Assembly: GCA_965215705.1 (NCBI GenBank)
Contig: CBDCEE010000010.1
Span: 1-18,573, forward strand
DNA from: JAAXPZ01 sp965215705
Lineage (GTDB): Bacteria; Campylobacterota; Campylobacteria; Campylobacterales; Sulfurovaceae
Direction of reading: 5' to 3'
DNA: 18,573 bases
The position numbers and the translations under genes were made by a program. The notes below the pieces were generated by a model. It was not told the DNA's origin. It ran no database searches and saw only the letters and a list, made by a program, of their open reading frames with translations. Below, piece after piece: positions 1-8,104 of the stretch; position 1 is the first letter of the stretch; every line of letters begins with the position of its first letter.

Positions 1-463
1 TCCTTGCAATGCATTGGCGGTCAGTGCCACGATAGGGATATGTGGTTGATTTTCATCCTCCTCATACTCCAAGATCGCATGGGTTGCCTCCACCCCATCC
101 ATAATAGGCATTTGGATATCCATAAAAACAAGGTTATAGGTTCCATTTTTCCGTTTTTCAAATCCTTCTAAACCATTGTTTGCGACATCCACTTCCAATC
201 CGATGCCTTTAAGGATACTGACAATCAGCTTTTGATTGATCATATTATCTTCTACCACAAGTATCTGACCAGCAAATTTACTTTTAGCAGACATCACGGT
301 TTTATTGATCTGGATATCTGTTTCTACCTGATCAGTTTGGGTTTTTATCATATGTTCCAGCTTACTTGGAAGCAGTGGTTTATACATGACATTCTCTTGA
401 GAAATTGAGAATTTACCAGCAATATTTCTGGAGGTGATATTGGTCATGACGATCAATTTACTT
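1..463 (-). pseudogene. 3' fragment of hybrid histidine kinase (receiver domain), cut off by IS
   Basis: Reading the minus strand from 463 to 1 gives an open frame that runs off the window. It begins in the remains of a pseudo-receiver domain (LIVMTNITSRNIAGKF) and continues into a canonical response-regulator receiver. Seen directly are the acidic pocket motif VVEDN, the phospho-acceptor motif FMDIQMP followed by MDGVEAT, and the conserved Thr region VALTANA. This is the C-terminal part of the kinase whose 5' part lies at 1182-2582. The two are separated by the IS at 464-1199, whose left inverted repeat puts an in-frame stop (TAA, 478-480) upstream of this fragment. It can be made only if translation restarts internally, for example at the ATG at 445-447, where I see no good ribosome binding site. 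Deleting the IS and one target copy rejoins the frames exactly. Its true 3' end is outside the window, so further domains such as HPt cannot be excluded. Confidence 0.88.
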
Positions 464-480
464 GGGTCTAGTAAACTTTA
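464..480 (+). repeat. IS left terminal inverted repeat
   Basis: The 17-bp sequence GGGTCTAGTAAACTTTA is perfectly matched, inverted, at 1183-1199. Read on the minus strand it contributes an in-frame TAA (478-480) ahead of the orphaned receiver fragment. Confidence 0.93.
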
Positions 481-504
481 AGAGTCCAAAAGGTATCTTA
501 AAGC

Positions 505-1185
505 ATGACTACACCGAACAAAAACAAGTACTCAAAAGGTACGCACATTTCAGAGCGTAAATTTAGGCAGTTAATTAAGTGTTTTTCACTTGATCTAAAT
601 GCATATGAAACCTCAAAGATAACTAACATATCTCATACGACTTGTAAGAAGCTATTTCAAAAGTTACGCATATACATCTACCAGAATCTACTAGAGAACA
701 ATATTGAAGATGGAGAGTTTGAATTAGATGAATCTTACTTTGGTGCCAAAAGAGTAAGAGGAAAACGTGGTAGAGGTGCAGCAGGAAAGACACCTGTGTT
801 TGGCTTATTAAAAAGAGATGGTAATGTCTATGTTCAAATAGTCAAGAACTGCTCGAGAGCTGAACTCATGCCTATTATTGAGGGAAAGATACTTGAAGGA
901 AGTACTATTCATACTGATGGTTGGAAAGCCTATGATGGCTTAGTCCTTAATGGCTATGATCACTACAGGGTCTTTCATTCCAAAGATGAGTTTGTGCGAG
1001 GTAAGTCTCATGTAAATGGCATTGAATCCTTTTGGAGTTATACTAAAAGAAGATTGGCAAAGTTTAATGGACTTAGAGATGAGATGTTTTATCTCCATCT
1101 CAAGGAGAGTGAGTTTAGATTCAACAATAGGCATAATGATATCTATGCTATACTATTAAAGAATCTTCGAACAAATAACCTCTAA
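505..1185 (+). CDS. IS1595-family transposase (ISXO2-like DDE domain)
   Basis: A 226-aa DDE-type transposase that acts on the terminal repeats of the surrounding element. An N-terminal helical DNA-binding segment (about residues 15-65, with a helix-turn-helix-like stretch around ETSKITNISHTTCKKLF) precedes the ISXO2-like catalytic domain. Visible motifs are LDESYFGAKR with the first catalytic Asp, IHTDGWKAYDGL with the second Asp, and HVNGIESFWSYTKRRL carrying the third position (Asn/Glu region). The short length fits the IS1016 subgroup better than longer IS1595 transposases that carry an N-terminal zinc ribbon. No frameshift or internal stop is present. The stop codon lies inside the right inverted repeat. 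The ATG at 505 has only a distant purine-rich AAAAGG (488-493), so translation may be weak, as is usual for IS genes. Subgroup assignment is from recall of family features. Confidence 0.93.
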   Translation: MTTPNKNKYSKGTHISERKFRQLIKCFSLDLNAYETSKITNISHTTCKKLFQKLRIYIYQNLLENNIEDGEFELDESYFGAKRVRGKRGRGAAGKTPVFGLLKRDGNVYVQIVKNCSRAELMPIIEGKILEGSTIHTDGWKAYDGLVLNGYDHYRVFHSKDEFVRGKSHVNGIESFWSYTKRRLAKFNGLRDEMFYLHLKESEFRFNNRHNDIYAILLKNLRTNNL

Positions 1186-2582
1186 AGTTTACTAGACCCT
1201 TTACTTTTATCAATCTTCTCCAATGAGTGGAGCATGGTATCATCAACGTCATCGGCGTCAAGTAGTATCAAGTGCTGGTCATTGTTATCAAGTTCTATCA
1301 GATTTTTTAAGTCGCTGATGGCATTGAATGAAGAGGATTTCGCACCATAATATTTTAGATATCTATCTAAATAAAGGTCAAGAGAAGCATGCTTATTTAA
1401 CGCATATTTGTAAATAGTGAAATCAGAAAATCTATCCTGCAACGTAGGGGTTGCTGAAGGGATTTCCTCTAAGGGAATGCTAAAGGAGAAGATGCTTCCT
1501 TTTCCTTTTTCACTTTCTACTTTCAGCTCTCCGTTCATCAACTCTACATATTGCTTGCTGATCGTGAGTCCAAGACCCGTACCACCATACTTCCTGGTAG
1601 TGTCCAGGTCAGCCTGTGAAAAGGCTTGAAAGACTTTTGACAGTTGTTGCTTGGTCATGCCTATACCCGTATCCTCGACCGTGAATTGGATCATGCTTTT
1701 ACTATTCTTTTTTGATTGTCTCTCAATATGGAGCGTAACCTCTCCACCATAATTTGTGAATTTTATGGCGTTATTAAGCAGGTTTGTCAGAACTTCTGTA
1801 AGTTTGACAGAGTCTCCCTTGAGTTGATGACTGATATGAGGGTCACAGTAATAGTTTAGGCTGATATTCTTCTCTGCAGCTGTGGTAGAAAATGTCTCAA
1901 TTACACCTTCAAACTGTTCGTCAGCAGTAAAGATATTGCTCTCTATTTCAATATTTTTACTTTCGATTTTAGAAAGGTCTAGAATATTGTTGATAATACT
2001 TAAAAGATTCTCAGAACTTTTTTCAATAATAGAGACAAACTCTTTTTGCTCATCATTGACATCTGTATTTTTCAAGAGTTCTGTAAAGCCGATGATACCA
2101 TTCATCGGTGTTCGTATTTCATGAGACGTGTTAGCAAGGAAAAGTGATTTTGCCTCATTGGCTTCCAATGCGATAGTCTTATCTACTTTAGCAGTTTCAA
2201 TCAATGCTTCTAAAAAGGTATACGCATCATGGGTTCCCTTGCAGGTACTTAGATCTATAGTGTCTTTGAGCGCCCATACTTCTGCAGGCATATCATCTTC
2301 ATCAATATCCCTTATGGCTTTTTTGATAATACGTTCAAGCCCGTCTGCATTGCTACTGAGTATTTTTGATGAAAAATACCCATAGATAAAAAATACAATA
2401 CTCAATACCCAAATGATTATGGCTAGGGGAAAGAGAATCGTTGTGTAGCCGGATAACACATTCTTCCATGAGGTGATGTGGGCATAATCAATATAAGAGG
2501 TAAGTAGAAAGTAGCTAGATACCAAAAATAGTAGTAGTGTTGGTATCAGCGAACTGATCTTGATCTTATTTTGTATTTTCAT
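1182..2582 (-). pseudogene. BarA-like hybrid histidine kinase, 5' part truncated by IS
   Basis: A membrane sensor kinase of 466 residues in its present form. Two transmembrane helices (about 11-31 and 47-70) enclose a very short loop, so there is little periplasmic sensor. HisKA follows, with the phospho-acceptor His154 in the H-box (ANTSHEIRTPMNGIIGF). The HATPase_c domain shows the N-box LLNNAIKFTNYGG, G1 VEDTGIGM and G2 YGGTGLGLTISK. After about residue 380 a degenerate receiver-like domain begins and is interrupted after residue 461; the last five residues (GSSKL) and the stop come from the IS repeat. The intact gene continued into the receiver at 1-463. The catalytic core is complete, so a truncated but active kinase lacking its receivers could be made. 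It starts 13 bases after the HPt gene stop, behind a modest AAGGGA site, indicating one operon and a shared multistep phosphorelay. The signal sensed is unknown. Confidence 0.92.
1183..1199 (-). repeat. IS right terminal inverted repeat
   Basis: Perfect 17-bp inverted copy of 464-480. It contains the transposase stop (TAA, 1183-1185). On the opposite strand it supplies most of the five foreign codons (Gly-Ser-Ser-Lys-Leu) plus the TAG that now end the truncated kinase. Confidence 0.93.
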
Positions 2583-2595
2583 TCTATTCCCTTTG

Positions 2596-4113
2596 TCATT
2601 CTTGATCCATCTGAATGGAGAGTGCCTTAAGCTGACCAGTAAATAATTTGATCAATTCTGGTACTTTTTCAAATGCGTCGTTAAATTGAAGATTATAGAG
2701 TGTATCTGCCATAGCGCTGATACGCAGATTACTTGAAGCCCCCTTAAGCATATGTGCTGTTTTTTGTAGCTTATCCATGTCCTTCTCTTCATAGGCTTTT
2801 TGAAGTACAGGGATATTTTCTTTGGCTTGATTGATGAAGTCAATGATAAATTCACTTACAAGTGATGCGGGGAGAGTCAGCTCATCCGCAGCTTCATTGA
2901 TGCTGAAGTCAAATGGGATCGCCTGTATATCATCAAGTACAATGGCATCGTTGGCAGAGGGTGACTCTTCCACAGTAGGCATGATGGAGAGTGTTTCTTC
3001 TTCCTTTTCTATGGTTCCAGTTTTAGCTGGCATCTCATCTAGTGTGTCAGAGATAGCTATCAATGGCATTTTGTCATCTGTTGTGCCAGTTGTCTGTGAT
3101 ACTGTCTTAAGGAAGTTGTTGATGATCTCTTCCTTCTCGCCTGATGTTGCATTGGAAAGCTCTTCCAGCTTTTCTGTAATATGTGGAAGATGGAGTAAAA
3201 GAGAAGCCTCTTTCAGCGTAGAGATAGCTTCCCGACTCTCTTTCAGGTCATTACTTCTTAGGTGAGACTCAAGTGTAGATGACTCTTTTTGGAAATCACC
3301 TAGGAAGTGCGTATACTCCTCTTCTGAAACACCAATAAGTTCAGAGATTTCAGTGATATTGATATGGGTATTTGCTATCTGAACTGCTTGCCCTTCAGTT
3401 GTAGCTTCCTCTTGAGGCTCTTCTTCTGTTTCCTCTTCAAGCTCTTCTTTAAGAACGGAAGTATCTAGGTCATCATCTTCAAGTAAAAGCTCTATGTCAT
3501 TCGCTTCAGGGATGAATGCTACTTCCTCCTCTGACTCCTTGAGTGAGATGAGGGGTTCGTCGCTGATCTCAAGATCTATTTTGGGCACTTCTTCTGAATC
3601 TTCATCCTGATCTAAGAGTGTAGTAACTGCTGCCCCCGCACCAACCAATCCTATCACTTCTGGCAAGGCACTATCTTCTTCCTCCAGCATTTTCTCTAAA
3701 GTTTCTTCTTCTATGGCTAGAGTATCTGAGGTTTTTAGATCTAGCAAAGCCTCCTCTTCTATTTCAGTGAGAAGGTCCTCGACCTCTTCAGAAACAGATA
3801 CTTCTTCAGGATCAGCCAAATCAAATAGAGGATTTTCCAGAGATAACGCTTCCGTTTGCTCTCTATTCTCCTCTTCCTCAGCTTCTTCATAGACCTGATA
3901 AAGATAAGCGTCTCCTAGAAATGTGGATAAGGCAGTTTTTGAAAAGGAGCTATTTTTCTGGAGATAGGAGATAGAGTGCTCAAGCTCATCAAGCTGTACT
4001 TCCCCATTTCTAATAAGTAGTGCAGCCTCATAAACAGTATCGGCACCTATCTCTTCTAAAAAATCCGCATCAGCGGCAATAATGCTATTCTCGTGATTGA
4101 CCATAAAAAACAT
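2596..4113 (-). CDS. HPt-domain phosphotransfer protein with acidic linker and a degenerate second HPt
   Basis: A 505-aa protein predicted to be soluble and cytoplasmic. The C-terminal domain (about 415-500) is a histidine phosphotransfer module with H-box TAHMLKGASSNLR; His454 is the expected phosphate acceptor. Residues 75-240 are extremely rich in Glu and Asp and probably disordered. Residues 255-340 look like a second HPt fold in which the acceptor His is replaced by Ser298 (ISTLKEASLLLHLP aligns with the real H-box). The N-terminal 70 residues contain no motif I recognise. The start at 4113 is supported by AAGGAG eight bases upstream; an alternative in-frame ATG at 4104 is worse placed. 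It precedes the hybrid kinase by 13 bases and should relay phosphate from that kinase's receiver. The 152-base region upstream (4114-4265) is AT-rich and holds no gene; a promoter reading leftward is expected there, but I cannot fix a -10 element with confidence. Confidence 0.82.
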   Translation of the reverse strand: MFFMVNHENSIIAADADFLEEIGADTVYEAALLIRNGEVQLDELEHSISYLQKNSSFSKTALSTFLGDAYLYQVYEEAEEEENREQTEALSLENPLFDLADPEEVSVSEEVEDLLTEIEEEALLDLKTSDTLAIEEETLEKMLEEEDSALPEVIGLVGAGAAVTTLLDQDEDSEEVPKIDLEISDEPLISLKESEEEVAFIPEANDIELLLEDDDLDTSVLKEELEEETEEEPQEEATTEGQAVQIANTHINITEISELIGVSEEEYTHFLGDFQKESSTLESHLRSNDLKESREAISTLKEASLLLHLPHITEKLEELSNATSGEKEEIINNFLKTVSQTTGTTDDKMPLIAISDTLDEMPAKTGTIEKEEETLSIMPTVEESPSANDAIVLDDIQAIPFDFSINEAADELTLPASLVSEFIIDFINQAKENIPVLQKAYEEKDMDKLQKTAHMLKGASSNLRISAMADTLYNLQFNDAFEKVPELIKLFTGQLKALSIQMDQE

Positions 4114-4265
4114 ACTACGTTCTCCTTCTTTTCGTGACTATCTTCACAATAAATATGTATATATTACGTAAAAACCCCTTAAACTACTGCCGAAACAAGG
4201 GATAAAAAGGTGAAAAAGGTTAAATTCTCTTAAATACTCTCATTTTTTAATATGAAATACTTTTT

Positions 4266-6056
4266 TTATACCCCTTTTAATAGAATTTCAGCAATTTTTT
4301 GATTGGTAACAGTGGCAATCTCTTCATGGCTCGCCTGTGCTATTTTTTCAAAGGTGCCAAAGTAGTCTATCAGTTTTTTGATCGTTGCTTTACCAATGCC
4401 TTTTTTCTGAAGTAATGAGAGTTGAGTATCCTCTTTGCGTTTTAAATTTTGGTGATAGGTGATGGCAAACCGATGGGATTCATCTCTCAGCCTTTGTACC
4501 CACTGGAGTCTCTTGTCAGAAGGCTTAAGCAGGAGTTTCTCCTCTTTTGTATAGAGAATGTCTTTAGATGCACCCTTGGCTCTATGTGCTTTGCTATCTA
4601 GTTTTTCTTTGGCAATAGCGATCACAGGCAGGTTGACACCTATAGCAGCAAGCAGGGTAATGGCGAGGTTGAGGTTGGCTTGACCTCCATCCAATATCCA
4701 GAGATCAGGAGGGCTCTCTTTGTCAAAACTTGAGATACGTCTTTGAAGCATCTCTGTCATTTGCCCATACTCATCTTTTGCAGTGAGTGCATACCTGCGA
4801 TAAGATGCCTTCTCCCATTCTCCCTCATTCCATACCACCATGGCACCGACGGTTGCAACTCCCATCATATGAGAGTTGTCAAAAGTTTCTACTCGGTAGG
4901 GTACTCTCTCCAATCTACAGAGTTCCTGTAGTGCTATCTCAATCTCTACGGTCTCTTTTTTCTTTTGTCTGAGAAGCTCATCGGCATTACGAAGTGCTAG
5001 ATTGATCAGTGTACGTTTTTCCCCTCTTTGAGGATATTTAATCTGTATGGATTTTCCCAGTTTTTTACGTAGTGTTTGTGTGACATCTTCAATGGAATCA
5101 AATGCTTCTGCTACCAGGATATCTTTTGGGATAGAAGGGATTGCTGCATCATAAAAGTCAAGGAGGATCTGCCTATAGGCTTCATCTGCATCAAAGATCT
5201 CTGTCTGTCTGAAAAAAGTATGTGAAGAGGAGATGATCCGTCCCTCTCTCATGAACATTCTAACGATCACTCCCTGATCTTTGCCTATGGATATAGCAAA
5301 GATATCGATATTGTCATGCTTGGCAAGATCAATACCTGAACGTATCTTCAAAGCTTTGATGGTGTCTATCTGATCTCTGGTCTTGGCTGCTGCTTCGTAT
5401 CGCTCTTGAAGTGCTAGCTTTTGCATACGGTCAGAAAGTCTGTTTACAAGAATACCTCTCTCCACTATTGCTTGTTTGGCTTGAGCAATAATCTTGTGGT
5501 ATTCTTTGGAGCTGACCTTTTGTTCACAGGGTGCGAGACATTTACCTATCTGATGAAAAAGGCAAGCCTGTCCTCCCTCCAAGCCGCTTCTTTTCTGCAC
5601 CAGAGGATAGATCTCATAGAGTGCATCCAACAAGGCTTTTCCTCCGATAGGGAAAGGGCCGTAATAGCGTATTTTCTTCCCTTTGATAACCTTTCGTGTC
5701 AGTTCAAATCTTGGAAAGTCTTGTGCCTCATTGATGTAGATATAAGGATAGGTCTTGTCATCTCTCAAGAGGATATTGTACTTGGGTCTTAGCTGCTTGA
5801 TCAAGGAGTTTTCAAGGATTAAAGCATCCTCTTCACTCTCTACAATGAGATACTCCAGGGAACTTGTTTCGTTGAGCATTTTGATGATTCTGCCACCTAG
5901 TGCAGGATTGGGGTGTAGTGTGGGGGTGAATCTCCAATAGCTCTTGACACGGCTCTTAAGGTTCTTGGCTTTCCCCACATAGAGTAGTTTACCATCGGGG
6001 CTAAAATACTGATAGACACCATAGGTTTCGGGTAGCTTTTTGATGGTTTGGAGCAT
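4266..6056 (-). CDS. uvrC: excinuclease ABC subunit C
   Basis: UvrC makes the two incisions in nucleotide excision repair after UvrA and UvrB load on damaged DNA. At 596 aa it is full length. The N-terminal GIY-YIG nuclease domain (about 10-90) shows GVYQYF and LLYVGKAKNLKSRVKSYW. A cysteine-containing segment (CLFHQIGKCLAPC) precedes the UVR UvrB-contact motif near 200-235 (LALQERYEAAAKTRDQI). The RNase H-like 5' nuclease half carries FDNSHMMG, ILDGGQANLN and DESHRFAITYH. The C-terminal helix-hairpin-helix pair (GIGKATIKKLIDYFG) closes the protein. All hallmark residues are visible. It starts eight bases after the stop of the upstream DUF721-like gene with no strong Shine-Dalgarno, so coupling to that gene is likely. 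I see no clear intrinsic terminator after the stop. Confidence 0.97.
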   Translation of the reverse strand: MLQTIKKLPETYGVYQYFSPDGKLLYVGKAKNLKSRVKSYWRFTPTLHPNPALGGRIIKMLNETSSLEYLIVESEEDALILENSLIKQLRPKYNILLRDDKTYPYIYINEAQDFPRFELTRKVIKGKKIRYYGPFPIGGKALLDALYEIYPLVQKRSGLEGGQACLFHQIGKCLAPCEQKVSSKEYHKIIAQAKQAIVERGILVNRLSDRMQKLALQERYEAAAKTRDQIDTIKALKIRSGIDLAKHDNIDIFAISIGKDQGVIVRMFMREGRIISSSHTFFRQTEIFDADEAYRQILLDFYDAAIPSIPKDILVAEAFDSIEDVTQTLRKKLGKSIQIKYPQRGEKRTLINLALRNADELLRQKKKETVEIEIALQELCRLERVPYRVETFDNSHMMGVATVGAMVVWNEGEWEKASYRRYALTAKDEYGQMTEMLQRRISSFDKESPPDLWILDGGQANLNLAITLLAAIGVNLPVIAIAKEKLDSKAHRAKGASKDILYTKEEKLLLKPSDKRLQWVQRLRDESHRFAITYHQNLKRKEDTQLSLLQKKGIGKATIKKLIDYFGTFEKIAQASHEEIATVTNQKIAEILLKGV

Positions 6057-6063
6057 GGTAATA

Positions 6064-6522
6064 CTAGGATACCGAACGGTTTAGGTTTTTTTCAATGATC
6101 TTCTGAGTATGAAGGAATTTTTCCTTCAGTTCCTTCTCTTCGACTTCTAGTGTAAAGGTGCCACTGGAGAGTTCACTATAGTAAGGTATCGTGTCGGAGT
6201 GTTCTTTTTCTGTAGGTGTATGAAATTTTGAGTTGAAAAGTATGACCTCCTCAGCGACCTGTTCTCTGCATTCGGGGGTATGTTGTCGGAGCGTAGCTAA
6301 TAGCTCTTTAAAGAGTTCTTTATTATAATTGAGCTCCATTTTATAGCCAGGATGAGAAAGGGCGATAAAAAGGGTTCTGTTTTTAATATAGATAAAAGCA
6401 ACGGCTTTTTGAAATCTGGGTGGAAGTAGCGCCATGAATTTCTGATAGCAGGTATGCTGTACAAGGGAGCCAAATTGAGGCATGTTACTAAGGTAAGAAA
6501 GAATCTGTTTACTGCTTTTCAT
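6064..6522 (-). CDS. small DUF721/DciA-like protein
   Basis: A 152-aa protein without signal peptide or membrane segments. The central part (AVAFIYIKNRTLFIALSHPGYKMEL, residues about 40-64, followed by LNYNKELFKELLATL) resembles the DUF721/DciA core, in which a hydrophobic strand pair is followed by a helix. DciA is a replicative helicase-loading factor, but the match here is by eye and weak. It shares a likely transcript with uvrC, which starts seven bases downstream. A strong extended -10 (TGCTATAAT) on the minus strand at 6529-6537 sits immediately before the ATG at 6522. Transcription would therefore begin at or next to the start codon, giving a leaderless mRNA, or translation may begin at the internal Met14 (6483). 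Its 5' end overlaps the 5' end of the divergent lipoprotein gene. Presence of a real gene is fairly sure; function is not. Confidence 0.6.
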   Translation of the reverse strand: MKSSKQILSYLSNMPQFGSLVQHTCYQKFMALLPPRFQKAVAFIYIKNRTLFIALSHPGYKMELNYNKELFKELLATLRQHTPECREQVAEEVILFNSKFHTPTEKEHSDTIPYYSELSSGTFTLEVEEKELKEKFLHTQKIIEKNLNRSVS

Positions 6523-6672
6523 ACAGGTATTATAGCATTGGTATGCTGTGGTTTTTTGTTACAGGGATGCGGATACAAGACAAAGCCGGTTTACTTGGGC
6601 TGCAAGATAGATCCACCTTCCACTTCACATCAGGTGAAGTTGACACAAAAGGATAGCATTGAAAAAATATGA
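6475..6672 (+). CDS. small LptM/YifL-like outer-membrane lipoprotein (TTG start)
   Basis: I place the start at TTG 6475, behind an excellent AAGGGAG (6463-6469) with a five-base spacer, giving 65 residues; an upstream ATG at 6454 has no such site. Basic residues precede a hydrophobic stretch (GIIALVCCGFLLQG), then a lipobox with Cys32 as the lipidated residue (LLQGCGYK). The mature sequence begins CGYKTKPVYL, which resembles the short CGxKGPLYLP motif of LptM (YifL), a lipoprotein that assists maturation of the LPS translocon LptD in Enterobacteria. The charged tail lacks other motifs. Its last 14 bases overlap nadB, so the two are probably translationally coupled. The LptM assignment is inference from a short motif, and the frame could be another small lipoprotein of the same type. 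An LptD-like gene also lies in this window (18461 onward). Confidence 0.65.
   Translation: MRHVTKVRKNLFTAFHTGIIALVCCGFLLQGCGYKTKPVYLGCKIDPPSTSHQVKLTQKDSIEKI
6529..6537 (-). promoter_or_regulatory. extended -10 promoter for the DUF721-like gene and uvrC
   Basis: On the minus strand the sequence TGCTATAAT is a perfect extended -10 element (TGn plus TATAAT). The start site it predicts, about six or seven bases downstream, falls at or next to the ATG at 6522. It lies within the coding sequence of the oppositely oriented lipoprotein gene. Confidence 0.6.
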
Positions 6673-8104
6673 TGTACTGATCATAGGTGCAGGGATCGCA
6701 GGTCTGTATGCTGCGATGCGTCTACCTAAGCAGATGAAAGTATTGGTGGTCTGTAAAGATATTCCCTGGGAGTGCAACACGTTCTATGCCCAGGGTGGGA
6801 TTGTTACTGCATTGGATCAGGAGGATATCCCCTTACATGTAGAGGATACGATGAAAGCAGGAGCATATCATAATGATCGGGAGGCGGTAGAGATCCTCTC
6901 TCGTACGTCACTGGAGACCACTGCGGATATCCTTGAACAAGGTATGGAGTTTGACAAAGATGCAGAGGGCAATCTACTCTATACCAAAGAAGCGGCACAC
7001 TCCGTAGAGCGGATACTCCATGCTGATGGTGATGCAACCGGACGCTATATGCACTACTTTATGATGGTGCAGAACAAGCATCAACTGCAAAAGAATACAC
7101 TGGTCTATGACCTGCTGATTGAAGATGGCAGATGCTATGGTGTCAAAGCCATGGTCAACTATCAACCTACCACGATCTATGCAGACCATGTGATGATCGC
7201 CAGCGGAGGGATCGGTTCACTGTATGCGTTTAACACTAATTCTCGTACAGTCTCGGCAGATATTCATGGTATCTGTGTGGAGAAGGGTATTGAGTTGGCA
7301 GATATGGAATTCATGCAGTTTCACCCTACAGTATTTGTGGATACTCCCTATGCTAGAAAGCTCTTGCTTACTGAAGCACTCAGAGGGGAGGGTGCGCATG
7401 TGGTTGGAGAGAAGGGTAATCGATTCCTTTTTGAGTATGATGAGCGAGGAGAGCTTGCCAGTCGTGATATTGTTGCTAGAGGTATCTTTGACTACAAGAG
7501 AAGAACAGGGGAGCAGGTCTATCTGGATTTTAGTATGTTTGAGGAGCAGTGGTTCAGGGAGCGTTTCCCCAACATCTCTCAGACATTTGAAGGACTTGGT
7601 TTCCATTTTCCTAAAGATCGGGTACCTATCTCCCCGGCATTTCACTATGCCAATGGTGGTATCTCGGTAGATACCTATGGTGCAGTGCCTTGCATCAAAG
7701 GACTTTATGCCATAGGTGAAGTAGCACGTACAGGAGTCCATGGTGCTAACAGGCTGGCATCCAACTCTCTGCTGGAAGGAATGGTTTTTTCCAAGAGGGC
7801 CGTAGAGCATATATTGGGGCAGGAGAAATCTACCCAAAAAATACCTATATTTGATAAAGATTACGATAATATACTGCACCAGGAAAATGATAAAAAATAC
7901 AAACATCAGCTCCGAGAGATTATGTGGAAAGATGTAGGTATTATTCGGACTTGGGAAGGGATGATCGAGGCTAAAAACTTTATCTATGATGTGAAAAACA
8001 GAGAGATAGGGAGGCTGCTCGAACTCAGACTCAATACCGCAGCAGCGATTGTCAGTGCCGCATTGGCACGCAAAGAGTCACTAGGCTCACACTATGTGGA
8101 GTAA
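6659..8104 (+). CDS. nadB: L-aspartate oxidase
   Basis: This FAD flavoenzyme oxidises L-aspartate to iminoaspartate, the first step of de novo NAD synthesis before NadA. At 481 aa it is slightly short for the family, with a compact C-terminal helical domain. The Rossmann FAD motif is at residues 7-13 onward (IIGAGIAGLYAAM), followed by NTFYAQGGIVTA, EFMQFHPTVF, LLTEALRGEGA, ASRDIVARGIF, the HYANGGISVD substrate-loop region and VHGANRLASNSLLEGMVF. These distinguish it from the related fumarate reductase and succinate dehydrogenase flavoproteins, although separation by motif alone is not absolute. Translation starts at TTG 6659, supported by AAGGA five to six bases upstream; the preceding lipoprotein frame overlaps by 14 bases. 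A small hairpin (ACTTCAC/GTGAAGT, 6622-6640) lies just before the ribosome binding site. nadA and nadC are not in the window. Confidence 0.95.
   Translation: MKKYDVLIIGAGIAGLYAAMRLPKQMKVLVVCKDIPWECNTFYAQGGIVTALDQEDIPLHVEDTMKAGAYHNDREAVEILSRTSLETTADILEQGMEFDKDAEGNLLYTKEAAHSVERILHADGDATGRYMHYFMMVQNKHQLQKNTLVYDLLIEDGRCYGVKAMVNYQPTTIYADHVMIASGGIGSLYAFNTNSRTVSADIHGICVEKGIELADMEFMQFHPTVFVDTPYARKLLLTEALRGEGAHVVGEKGNRFLFEYDERGELASRDIVARGIFDYKRRTGEQVYLDFSMFEEQWFRERFPNISQTFEGLGFHFPKDRVPISPAFHYANGGISVDTYGAVPCIKGLYAIGEVARTGVHGANRLASNSLLEGMVFSKRAVEHILGQEKSTQKIPIFDKDYDNILHQENDKKYKHQLREIMWKDVGIIRTWEGMIEAKNFIYDVKNREIGRLLELRLNTAAAIVSAALARKESLGSHYVE

Larger units (their letters stand above)
464..1199 (+). mobile_element. 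IS1595-family (IS1016-like) insertion sequence, complete
   Basis: This is a 736-bp element bounded by 17-bp perfect terminal inverted repeats (GGGTCTAGTAAACTTTA at 464-480 and its complement at 1183-1199). It carries one transposase gene filling most of its length. The flanks share TTTACTT (457-463 and 1200-1206), a target-site duplication of at least 7 bp; the IS1595 family normally makes 8 bp, so the eighth base may have diverged or the edge may be one base off. It lies inside a hybrid histidine kinase gene in the opposite orientation. Perfect ends, an intact transposase and restored host frame on excision all point to a recent, possibly still active copy. Confidence 0.93.

Noticed and set aside
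7217..7906. 229-codon minus-strand open frame inside nadB
   Set aside because: Antisense shadow of conserved NadB motifs; composition is not protein-like.
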